A stretch of 64,000 nt of DNA, taken from Linum tenue (lineage: Eukaryota > Streptophyta > Magnoliopsida > Malpighiales > Linaceae). Of this stretch, positions 13,077-24,075 are shown piece by piece. Position numbers and translations under genes: made by a program. The stretch is from assembly GCA_946122785.1 (NCBI GenBank), contig CAMGYJ010000005.1, positions 80,160,547-80,224,546 of the forward strand, given 5' to 3'. Each line of letters begins with the position of its first letter. The first letter of the stretch is position 1. The notes below the pieces were generated by a model. The model ran no database searches. It was given only the letters and a program-made list of their open reading frames with translations, and was not told the origin of the DNA.

Positions 13077-13106
13077 CCAAGCAGAGAAGCAAAAGAAAAC
13101 CTACTT

Positions 13107-16100
13107 ATGGCAGACCATAACCCCAACTTACCTGACGAAGCGACGCCCATCCAAGCGATGACCAACCCGAGAGCGTTCGCGGAAACCAGCGATCTCAACG
13201 CGGTGCTCATCGAGGAAGAAGAGCCCGAGTTGACCGCCAAGGAAATGAGACAGCTAATGGCGAAGCAGAACGACGTCATAGCTGACATGCAAAAGCAAAT
13301 GAGCCAAGTCATAGCGCTCATGATGAGCAAGGAAGCCGTGACAGCGGCAGAGGCGACGCCAAGCGCACCACAGCAAGCACCTGGTGAGGCGTCAGGGACC
13401 GCCCCACTGCCACAGCACCAGCCGCCCGAGCTCCCTGCGTATGAGACGCAACAGGGTGAGTTGCCAGGCAGAGCGGACCTCAGCTTCCTGGAGCAACACC
13501 TGTCCCCGCAATACCGCCCTAATCCACCTAGGAAAGCGCTCCACCAGCCGCTAAGCGCGGAAATAATGGCGGAGCACCTGAGCGGAATGCCACCCGCCCT
13601 CCCCACATACAACGGGACGAACGATCCCGAGGACCACGTGAGCACCTTCTGCTTACGGATGCAACTCCAGACTAATTCCAATGCGGCGCTATGCAGAACC
13701 TTCCCTTCCACATTCGTTGGCATATGCCTGGATTGGTATAACAGGCTCCCAAACGGAATCATCCGATCATTCGACGAATTCATACTCTTATTCACAACGA
13801 AGTTCGCATCCCAAAAAAGAAGGCCCCTCCACCTCAAGGCGCTGATAGACATCAGCCAAAAAGGCGGAGAAAGCCTGTGAGCTTTTTACGCCAGATGGTC
13901 GAGGGTGGCAATGGCTGTGCGCGATCTCACACCCGAAACCGCCGCCCATCATCTCATGGAAGCCACCACCAACATGGAGCTCAAGCGAGCATTGGCGAAA
14001 AGGCCCGTCACACTATCGACGGAGCTGGAGATGAAGATTGAGAAGGCAATCACACTGGAAGAAATGCTCGGCGCAGGGTCCGTCAGGCGCTTCGAACCAG
14101 CGAAGCCGCCCCAAGAAGAGCAGGGACGGAGGCAGCTGCCGATACCGCGCGAGCAGTTGGCACAACTACACAACGGTCCAAAGCGCCACCCTCCACCCCC
14201 GCCAGAGCAAGCTCGGCGGGGACGATCGCCCGATAGGTTCCCATCAAATGCCTATACGCCGCTCAACGAGTCCGTAAAGAACGTGTTCCACGTTCTTCGT
14301 GAGAAGGGTTATAAGATCAATTGACCCGCGCCTCTGAAGTCCCCGCTGCACATGCGTGACCCAAAAAAGCATTGCGACTTCCACAGAGAAACGGGCCACT
14401 GGACGGAAGACTGCAGGGAGCTAAGATACGAAATCGAAGGCCTCATCCGAAGAGGCTTACTCACGGAGTTCATCCGCGGCGCGGAAAACCAGCGCGAGCG
14501 ACCAGAAAATCCACCACCACCCCCGCAAGCTGACTACAACGAGGCTACTGGCGCATACGTAGTGCGCAAGGAGATAGGGGTGGTGACGGGGGAAGGAGAC
14601 CGCCCGAAGAAAAAGACTAAGCGCGAACGCGCGTTAGAGTGCACAGCGGCAGACGTTCAAGCAAGGTGCCCACTCAGTTTCGACGACACCGAATTGCCAC
14701 AAGGCATTACATCGGAGGACCCGCTCATCATCACCGCTCTGGTGGCTGCTTGTAAAATACACCGCCTACTGATAGACGGGGGTAGCGCAGCAGCCATATT
14801 GTTCAAGAGCACAATCGACCAAATGGACATCAATCCGCGCTTAATCAAGTGCACTTACGGAAATTTGGTCGGATTCTCAGGGGAGAGAGTCCTAGTGATA
14901 GGTGTAGTGACTCTCCCGGTCGTCATCGGGGATCAAGAGCCGCACGTCTCAAAGCAAGTCGAATTCACCATAGTCGACTGCACCTCGTCCCACAATGGCA
15001 TTCTGGGCCGACCATTCCTAACAAAATTTATGGCCCTTTCATCCACTTGCCACCAGAAACTGAAGTTCCCCACCAAAACGGGAACCGGGGAGGCGCGCGG
15101 GATGCCATGGGGAGTTCCAAGGCTCGAGGGTGAAGCCCACCAGACCAACATAGTCGACACAAGGGCGGAGGAACCCTGTCCGGAATCGATGGATTCCGAT
15201 TTCGAAGTCGCGCTTGACCCAACCGAGCCGACTAGGAAAATACGCATCTCGACCCACGTCCGCGGTGACGAGATTGAGCCGCTGATAGCGTTACTGAAGG
15301 AATACAAAGAGCTATTCGCCTGGTGCACGGAAGACATGCCGGGAGTGCCGAGGCATGTGGTACAACATTGCCTCGCAGTCCGGCCAAGCGCGCCCCCAAG
15401 ACAACAAACACGTCGTAGCTTCACTGACGACAAGCTGAAAGCTATCGAAGAAGAAGTGGCGCGAATGTTGGCGGCAGGGTTGATCCGCCCGGTCAAGTAC
15501 CCAAAATAATTGGCAAACATAGTCCTGGTGAAAAAATCTTCAGGAGCATGGCGAATGTGCGTAGACTACACAACGATCAACAAAGTGTGCCCAGGAGACC
15601 CATACCCCTTGCCTCGCATTGACCAACTCATCGACGCCACCGCCGATCACGAGACACTGTCTTTCCTCGACATGTTCTCGGGATACCACCAGATCCCAAT
15701 GTCCCGCGATGATGAAGAAAAGACGGCGTTCATGACGCCATTCGGAAACTTCTGCTTCGTCGGAATGCCCTTCGGCCTCAAGAATGCCGGCGCAACGTAT
15801 CAAAGGATGATTGATTCGGTGTTCGCACAACAGAGTGGACGGAACATTGAAGCGTATGTGGATGATCTCATCGTCAAGACATAAGCAGGCAACTCACACC
15901 TAGAGGACCTGCGTGAGACATTCGAGGCGCTCCGCAAACACAGCCTCCGCCTCAACCCACTGAAGTGCGTCTTCGGAGCAGAAGCGGGAAAATTCCTTGG
16001 TTTCATGATAACCAAGCGCGGCATAGAAGTCGACCCCAAACAGATCACCGCGGTCCAGCAGCTTAGAGCGCCGAGGAGCGCTTTAGAGATACAATCCCTG

Positions 16101-18396
16101 AACGGCAAAATAGCAGCGTTGGGGAGGTTCATACCAAGGTCCGCAGACAAGTGTGCACCTTTCTTCAAGACGCTCAAAAACGGCGCACGATTCGCTTGGT
16201 CCAAGGAGTGGGAAGCGGCGTTTCAAGAGCTTAAGGTCTATCTTGTATCTCCTCCTGTACTGTCTGCTCCCAAGCTTAATGAAAAACTTTTTCTGTACCT
16301 AGCCGTGTCAACAAGAGCCGTGAGCGCAGTGCTAATATCCAGAAGGGATGGCCAAACCGAACGCCCGGTATATTACACCTCCAGAACTTTGGTCAGCGCG
16401 GAGACAAGATACTCCCCAATAGAGAAAGGTGCCTTGGCGTTGGTAAGCGCATCTCAGAAGTTGCGCCCCTATTTCCAAGCACACCAAATCACCGTCCTGA
16501 CCAACCTTCCGCTGAAAAAAGATCCTAACCTCAATGGAAGTATCGGGGCGCATGGTTAAATGGGCAGTCGAACTGTCAGAGTACGACATCCAATATGCGC
16601 CAAGGCCAGCAATAAAGGCGCAAATCCTAGCGAACTTTATCGCTGAAGGAGTTACCCTCGAGAATACTCCAGAAGGAATGTGGGAGGTTTACGTCGATGG
16701 TGCAGCAAGCAAGCATGGCGCCGGCGCGGGCGTCGTCGTGCGCACTCCAACAGGCGTCATCCACGAAATAGCAATCAGGTTCAGATCACTGAAAACAAAC
16801 AACGCGGCCGAGTACGAAGCTATCCTAGCAAGAATGACCGCCGCCAATGACCTGGGTGCTAGAACAATCAGAATACTCTCTGACTCCTCACTAGTAGTGA
16901 ATCAGCTGAACGGTACCTTCGACGCGAAAGAGGATACGCTCGCGCATTATGTGGAGCGTGTCAAACAGCGGGCAAGCACCTTCGAGATTGTGACTTATGC
17001 GCAAATACCCAGGGAGGAAAACATGCACGTAGACGCGCTATCAAAGTTAGCGACCGCCACCGACTTCGAATCCACACGACTCGTGACGGTTCGAAAGGAA
17101 GAAGAAGAGAATCGCCAAGAGGTGGCAGTTAACACCACTCAGCTCGTGACCGACGAAGACTGGATAGCCCCGATTGTGAAGTACTTACAAGACGGCATCG
17201 TACCGGATGATCCCAAGGAGGCATGGGCTTTGTGGCAGAAAGCGGCCCGGTGTACGCTCATCGGTGAAGAGCTGTACCGACGGTCATACTCGGGGGTCTA
17301 TTTGAAATGCATTGGGCAAGAGGAAGCGCACAACATGGTGCGCGATCTACACGAAGGGTTGTGCGCCATGCACGCTGGGCCACGTACCATGGAGCGCACC
17401 ATCCTGCTGCACGGATACTATTGGCCACGAGTAAAAAAAGGACACGAAGAAATACGCAGACCAATGTCACAAGTGCCAGGTTAATGCGCGCCAACATCAC
17501 CTCCCATCCACTGAGCTTCAAGAAAACCTGAGTCCATGGCCTTTCGCGCAATGGGGGGTGGACCTCTTAGGGCCCTTCCCAACGGCCAAAGGAAAGCGCA
17601 AGTACATCATCGTGGCAGCAGACTACTTTACCAAGTGGATCGAAGCCGAAGCGCTAGCCGCGATAACGGCACAGCAGGTCACGCGCTTCTTGAAGAACAA
17701 TATACTGGAGCGCTTCGGAGTCCCGAACGCGCTCATCTTCGATCATGGTAAGAAATTCATTGTGCAGAGGTGATAGACTTCTGCGACCAAGTGGGGACCA
17801 TTGCAAGGTTCGCATTAGTGGCTTACCCTCAAGCAAACGGCCAAGTGGAATCTGCCAACAAAGCAATCTTGCACGGCTTGCACACTCGCCTGAACGAAGC
17901 CAAGGGTAACTGGGCAGACGAGCTCAACACAGTATTATGGGCACATCGAACCACGTACAAGGTGGCCACAGGCGAGACCCCATTCGCGCTCACGTATGGC
18001 ACTAACGCGGTGATCCCCATTGAGACAAGATCCCCAACCTATCGAATCACGATGTACAACGAAGAAACCAACAATGAGGCGCGCCTGTTAGACTTGGAAC
18101 TGGCGCAGAAAAGACGCGAGCTAGCAGCCATCAAACTAGCCGCGATGAAGGAGCAGGTAGCCAAATACCACAACGCGAGGTTAGTCCCACATAAGCTGAT
18201 CCTCGGCGACCAAGTGTTGCGAAGAAACTTCCGTCCTGATCCCAGACATGGAAAACTCGCCTCAACATGGGACGGCCCATACCTAATCCGCGAAGTGGTC
18301 GGCGCCAACACCTTTAAGCTCAGCGAGCTGTGCGGCAACAAAATCCCAAGGACATGGAACGCGCAGAATCTCAGGAAATACAACCAGTCCACTTGA
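13107..18396 (+). pseudogene. gag-pol of Tat-type gypsy element, multiply broken
   Basis: Reading starts at the ATG at 13107. Gag covers about 13107-14340. A zinc-knuckle-like CDFHRETGHWTEDC lies at about 14379-14420, a protease DGGS motif near 14775, RT with YVDD at 15855-15866, and RNase H to about 16500. A second, archaeal-type RNase H (YVDGAAS, AEYEA, SDSS, VDALSKLA) covers 16685-17050. Integrase runs to 18396, with an HHCC finger, a first Asp near 17560, and an altered DHGKKF where DNGxQF is usual. Lesions: in-frame stops at 13878, 14322, 15507 and 15882; 1-bp shifts in the A-runs at 16515-16520 and 17433-17441; and a 1-bp loss near 17766. Confidence 0.93.
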
Positions 18397-18450
18397 TGTA
18401 TCTCCTGTTTACAATAGCGCATTGGCGCACGAATTAATGAAATATTCGGT

Positions 18451-18790
18451 TCGAAAGAACAAAACAATAGCAATGGGCAAGAACCATTAGCGCACACTCG
18501 GTTCGAAAGAACAAAACAATAGCAATAGTCATAAACTATTTGCGCTCACCAAGTTCGAAAGAACAAAGAATAGCAATGGGCATGAACCATTCGCGCACAC
18601 TCGGTTCGAAAGAACAAAACAATAGCAATGGGCAAGAACCATTCGCGCACACTCGGTTCGAAAGAACAAAACAATAGCAATAGTCATAAACTTTTCGCGC
18701 TCACCAAGTTTGAAAGAACAAACGACAGCAACGGGCAAGAACCATTTGCGCGCACTCGGTTTGAAAGGAGCAAAACAAATAAGCACCACA
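18451..18790. repeat. 52-bp tandem repeat array, seven copies, two variants
   Basis: The motif tcgaaagaac recurs at 18451, 18503, 18555, 18606, 18658, 18710 and 18761, a strict 51-52 bp period. Two unit variants alternate: one with gggcaagaaccattcgcg and one with agtcataaactatttgcg, in the order A-B-A-A-B-A. The array lies between the pol stop and the 3' end of the antisense ORF, in the element's spacer. Confidence 0.93.
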
Positions 18791-18937
18791 AACGAAAACT
18801 GTTTGGATTTAATTAAACTGGGAGCACCAACATTTTCCGCAACTACACTTGGATAAAAAAAAGAGAGAAAGAAGAAGAGGGGAAGAAGAAGCCAACAAAA
18901 TAAGTTCAAGTAGGAAACATGTCAGCGCGATAACACT

Positions 18938-21539
18938 TCAAGCATCATCAGTGTTAGGCTGTACGTCCTCTCGGCTCGTCTTGCGGCGCAGCAGGGGGCG
19001 CTCCTCCTCTTCTTCGTCATCATCGGCTATCTCGCCATCCCTTCGTGTGCCCTCAGCTTGCTCCCCGTCTGGGCGCTTCTCCGCTTCCTGGTGCTCCTCT
19101 TCCTGGCGCTCCCCTTCTTCCTCATCATCATCCTCACCCTCAGACTCGGAGTCGGACTCCAAAGGCCGCTTCTCGCCTATCCACATCTTCACATGTTGGA
19201 CCATCTCGCGAGTGTCCCAGCGAACCCCAGGGTTCTCCGGACGCACCTTCTTCCCGACCGCAATCACGGCCTTGGTCATGGCGTCCGCCAAGATCTTCCC
19301 GAAAGAAGGAGAAGACTTGAACTGGCGGATAGCCGCAGCCTCGGCCGCGCGAACAGCTTCTGCTTTCGCGACGTTATGAAGGCGGACCAGGTCGTCCTTT
19401 TCCTTCTGCAGCCCTTCGCGAGCTTGCCTCAACTTCTTGGCGAACGAGGCCTCCAGCTGTCCCTAGATGGTGGAGCGCTCCTCGTTCCGCACCTGCTCCT
19501 TAGCCGCCTCCACGTCGGCGGCTAATTTGCTCTGCAAAATTCCGAGCTCCTCCAGCGCCTCGTTAGCCTTTTCAGTTGCCATGTCGGCACGATTATTCGC
19601 CCCGAGGACCTTCCCCTCCAGCTGGACGATCTTCGCCTCGTCGGCCTTCATCTTCGCGCGCTGTGAGGGGCGCTCTTGTTGAGCCCGAAAGGTTGCTAGC
19701 AAGCCCTACAACCACAACGCCAAAAGACTTAGCAAAACATTGCATATAACAGTAAAACAAAAAGACTACGCGAGAATTCAACCTGATCTTACCGCGAAGT
19801 GGACCTGAGCCAGGTCATGAAGGGGATCGGATTTCTACAATCGCGGCGGAATGCTGAGGACAGGCCCGAGCGCCCGGAGGGCGGTATTTGCGGACGCCAA
19901 ATTGCAGGCCGCTCCGGTATGAATCCGCACATCGCGGAAGAAGTTGACGCCAGCGGTAGCGGGAGCGGCAGTAACAGGAGTCCCCCCGAATACAGCCATC
20001 TCTGGAAACCTTTGCTGGACGGTGGCTCCCGACGAGCTTCCAGCCATCTCTCTCTCACGACGAGAGGACCTATTTACCGGCGCCTCTGGCTCCGAAAGCG
20101 CCAGAGCCAACTGTCGCGCAGCAGACGACGGTTGTTGCGCCGCCCGATCAGTTGCCTCCGCCAAACGAGCCGCCTTACGCGGCTTCTCAACGGCTTGAGG
20201 CTGCGGCTGCTCGATTTCCTTCCGCTTCAAAGTCCTTGGCGCCGCGCTAGTCTTCTTCTTCTTCTTCTTGTCAGCGTGCGGCGCGACGTCGTCCACCGAC
20301 ATCATGCTGACGAGGCTGGAAAAATCAACACCTGCGCCAATAATTCGTAAGAGAGCGGTTAATAAGATAGAATGAAAAAGAAAAAAATTATAACTAACCA
20401 TCGCCAAACAGCTCCTCCAAGCAAGCCCCGCGGACACCCTCCGCGTATAAAATAATCCGATGAGGCATGCACGCCTCGTATTCAGCGTTGAGCACGTCAT
20501 AGTTGCCGGCATCCGACTCAAACCCGAGCGTGCTGCCCTTCTTCCAGGAGGTGGGCTCCTCCATGACCTCGCTCGCCCATTCCCCGGGAGTGGGCTTGAC
20601 ATAGAAGAATCGCTCGAACCAAGTTTTCTTCAACTTGGGCGATCCATACACGAAACCGTCGGGGCGGTTGTCGCGACGCTTGATGGAAAGGCAGTCGCTT
20701 CTTGACGTGGGCTCCTTGATTTTATACATCTTCCTGAACAAGCCATAAGTCAGCTCGATGTTAAGTCTTTTGCACGCGAGGCGGAGACAACTCGCGTGCA
20801 TGATGACCGACGGGGAGAGCCGCCCGACGGAGCAGTTGAGGCGCTTGTACAAAGCGCATAATAGCGGGTCGATGGGGAATTTGAACCCCATCACCCAGTA
20901 CTCTGTATATACGCCGAACCACCCCGGGGGGCAATGGCCCACCATGCTTCGCGCCGAGGGAGCAGCGTACTCCCAATGGGGGGGCAAGCCCAGCCCGCGA
21001 ACTATCTCCACCACATCGTCGACATCATATACAGAGGCGTGCTCGGGCCCGCGCTTGAGGTTGTCATGGGGCGCTGGTTGATCGCCCCACATCTCGGCCC
21101 ATTCTATCACGGTGAACGCGGCGCCAACACCTTGTGGCCCCAATCGGGCCATGGCCTCTGAAACGCGCACAACATTGCGCGGCTCGGATTGCGCGCCAGA
21201 GTCTTTGCGCGCTACATCATCGGCAGCCCCTGGCCTATTGTCCCGATCACGCCGGATAATCAGAACTCCCCGAGATCTTTGCACCGCCTGCCCACTCCCG
21301 GAGGCAACCACACCCATGTCGGAAGAACCGCCGGCCTCATTCTCTGACCCGACGTCGAAAGACGGTGTCGCCGGAACCCCATCGCCACCGCCGCCGTTCC
21401 CACCACCAGAACCGCCTTCCCAATCCCCAGAACCCCCGTCCCCATCACCGGAACGGTCACTAGAAGTGTGCGAAAGAGGGGAGAAATTACCTTCTTCGCC
21501 TTGCACGACCTCGGCCTCGTTGTTGTTGATGCTAGCCAT
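18938..21539 (-). pseudogene. Antisense ORF (aORF) of Tat element, three exons, putative gypsy-type transposon (PF04195-like) protein
   Basis: The gene runs on the - strand from an ATG at 21537-21539 to a stop at 18938. Exon 1 is 20399-21539, exon 2 19793-20331 and exon 3 18938-19705. Both introns (20332-20398, 67 bp; 19706-19792, 87 bp) have GT...AG ends and join frame to frame. Exon 1 holds a Gly/Ser-rich N-terminus, then a region with PPGWFGVYTEYWVMGFKFP and the spacing of the plant 'putative gypsy type transposon' family. Exon 2 has a poly-Lys nuclear-signal-like run. Exon 3 is coiled coil with an acidic Glu/Asp tail. Two nonsense codons break it: TAG at 19835-19837 and TAG at 19463-19465. 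Antisense ORFs at this position are known in Tat elements; their function is unknown. Confidence 0.8.
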
Positions 21540-22255
21540 GATAGTAACTCGAACTTTAGCAACAGCAAAAGGAGAATTGAGGTTGTAGAAGGAGGAGAGA
21601 AATCTCAGAGAAGGGACGATCGAGAAAATAGGCAACAGTCGAAAGAAACAAGTGATTCCTAACTCCTCCACAGCAGCCCCATATTTATAGTCGGCCAGGG
21701 GAAAACGAAGGGTTAAAGTCGGCCAGGGGAATGCGAAGGGTTAAAGTTGCATAGGGATCCGTAACCGTCAGATCCTACCAAATCTTTTCAAAATTCAAAA
21801 AATCCCCGCCCAAGTAGCCTAGTCACATAGTGACACGTGGACAGCTGCCATCATAAGCACTAGTCGGCAACGCCACAAGTGCCGCGCACCGCCTGGGGGG
21901 CACAACACACCCGCGAGGAAGAAAAAACACACCCCCAAGCCCAACTCCAGTCGCGCGATCGGTACAACTTCAACCGCAACCGTCACGCGCGACCCACAGT
22001 ACAGCGCATCTTCGACCCAAAGCGTCGCGCGCAACAAACAAAAAAATCCTGCGGAAAAACCTAACTGCAAGCGCGCACAAAGGCCAACCAATCGCGACTC
22101 AGGACAACTTCAACCGCAACCGGCGCGCATGCAGTAAGCGGAGTGACGCGCACGCGTCAAGCGAAGCGAACCCGAAAAACCCTTTCCACGAAGATCGCGC
22201 AGGCCCGAGTCAATCAAGCGGGAGGCTAAACAGGTGGTATTCACAGAACACCCCC
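21540..22255. other. Non-coding 3' region of Tat element
   Basis: This GC-rich spacer lies between the antisense ORF start and the polypurine tract. It should hold the aORF leader and promoter; tatttata at 21681-21688 is a candidate for it on the - strand. No convincing protein is seen. Confidence 0.6.
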
Positions 22256-22268
22256 TGATGGGGGGCAA
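22256..22268 (+). other. Polypurine tract
   Basis: The purine-rich tgatggggggcaa directly precedes the 3' LTR, where plus-strand synthesis is primed. Confidence 0.75.
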
Positions 22269-22269
22269 T

Positions 22270-22822
22270 TGTTGGGCATATGACTCGGACCTAACTGCGC
22301 CAAAGGAACACATTGCGACCAAAGACCCCCCAGCGTGGTTCGCCACGTCCCGGCGCGAGAAGCTCGAGCGCGGAACAAGCCACGCGCATGTGGAAAGATC
22401 ATAGCGCGGACCAGACCAAAGGGATGTGGAAAGCGTCATCTCACTCACATCAGGGCCCTAAACATAGCCCTAGATAAGTCTCTGACACGCCCTAGGTAGA
22501 AGCATGGCCTAAACCCTTAGTATGTCAGTAGTCACATCACTGTACCCTCATATGAGTCAATCACTCACCCACCACCATGTAGCCTATAAATATGGCATTT
22601 ACTACGGTGGGTGTGCGGGATCGCATTTTGGACATTCTATCTCTATGAACATCAACTTCTCTCTCTAAAAACTTGAATTCTCCCTATCTCATTCTCTCAT
22701 CCTCATCCGTCTCATTCCCCCAGTCCCCGTTACCCGCAAGATCATAGATTTTCCCCTTTGTTCGCTCTTCTTGACCCACATCATCCCCGAACCTCACTCC
22801 TACACTCAGTTAGGTTCAAACG
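22270..22822 (+). repeat. 3' LTR of Tat-type gypsy element
   Basis: This 553-bp LTR is nearly identical to the 5' LTR and carries the same TATA motif at 22585-22592. Its last base appears changed from A to G, so it ends CG rather than CA just before the gatat target duplication. Confidence 0.95.
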
Positions 22823-24047
22823 GATATATATTGTATAATATACTAAATTTAAGTGTCTTGATAAAAAAACAACATCCAAAATAGAAATGAGTCGAGATTA
22901 GAGAATTTAATCATCATGAGGGCTACAGTGTGTGTCAAGTTTCAATATGGATGAATAAATTGATCTAATAATGAAGTATCTTTACTAAAAATTTCTCACT
23001 AAAAAGTCCTAATATTTACACAGCATTGGTCGAGATTTCGTCCAAACTCGGGGGTCGTGAATGTGTATAGGATTTCCAAAGGACCTAAATTCCCAATCTT
23101 TTTTGAGGGCTAAATACCTCTGATCACAACCATAGGTGCCAAAGAAGAATGAAAAGAAGCAAAAAAAAAAAAAAAAAACAAAGCAAAAAAGAACATAACC
23201 TTCGATATGACGAACAAAATAAAACCATATCGAGCTATGATCCTGTCATCCCTACCCGTTTTATTCTCCAAAAAGGGGGCGGCGGAAGAGGATATGAAAT
23301 AAATAGCAGGATCTTAAGATTTGTCTTTTTATATATTACATATCGAACGATAGACAACCCCAATGGTTGTATGACGTTATGGGGGTAAAAGCGGGATCTC
23401 TATCCTTGGGGTGAGGGATAGGCAAGTAGCACTTTTAATATGAGTATTAGGCGAGATAGGATAGGTCTGACGAAGTATCTGGATAAGTTTGAGTCTACTA
23501 CTACACACATATATATACAAATATATAATATCAAGGTACACTATACTTTTGATTTTACTCAAAATATGATAGAAGAAAGGTATGATGAACTATGTGCATA
23601 AATTAGAGGTTAGAGAATTAGAGACTGGAATTCACCTATTAGAGGTTAGGGTATAGTATCATGCCCCCAAAAACTCCGGTTAATTCGGGGTCTAAATAGT
23701 AAAACTCAATGGTCGTATGGTAGTGTGAATGCAAGAGTATAGTGCACACTAGCTTGAACTCTCTCTCTATATATATGTGTGTGTGGGGGGGGGGGGGGTT
23801 CAGGTTGACGTACGCTAAATATTAGTGTTTTGATTGACAAATTTTGATAGAAGTTCTAAATGATATGTGACAAAGACATAATTTATGATTAGAAAACCGA
23901 AGCATCACAAGTGACTGTGCTAAATATTGGAAATTTTCAATATAAACATACTACAAACTCTGTTATGAATCAATAACACAATAGAAGATACAAAATAATT
24001 TAAACATATAAATAATTTAATTAATATAAATTATAAAATAAATCTCT

Positions 24048-24075
24048 CCGGCCCACGGGCCGGGTAAAAAGCTAG
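24048..24075 (+). mobile_element. Helitron 3' terminus
   Basis: A 7-bp stem (ccggccc, 24048-24054; gggccgg, 24057-24063) with a 2-nt loop is followed 12 nt later by CTAG and then T. A hairpin about 10-12 nt before CTRR, with insertion before T, is the defining Helitron 3' end. The 5' end is unresolved; the tctctctatatatat stretch near 23760 is a weak candidate. Confidence 0.6.

Larger units (their letters stand above)
12483..22822 (+). mobile_element. Full-length Ty3/gypsy LTR retrotransposon, Tat type
   Basis: The element is bounded by a 5-bp target duplication, gatat (12478-12482 and 22823-22827). It has two LTRs, a primer-binding site, gag-pro-RT-RNaseH-(second RNaseH)-integrase in order, a polypurine tract, and a 2.6-kb antisense ORF between integrase and 3' LTR. 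The extra archaeal-type RNase H and the antisense ORF are known hallmarks of the plant Tat lineage. By eye the LTRs differ by about six substitutions over roughly 550 bp plus a few indels, so insertion was recent. The coding region is nevertheless broken at seven or more sites, so movement needed a helper or the lesions arose afterwards. Confidence 0.95.

Noticed and set aside
12923..13852. 309-codon open frame on the - strand over the Tat gag
   Set aside because: It is the mirror of the real gag frame and has no family features. The + strand has a clear gag domain in the same place.
23760..23800. tctctctatatatat followed by a G-run as the 5' end of the Helitron ending at 24075
   Set aside because: The flank does not show the expected A|T junction, and simple sequence can mimic it.
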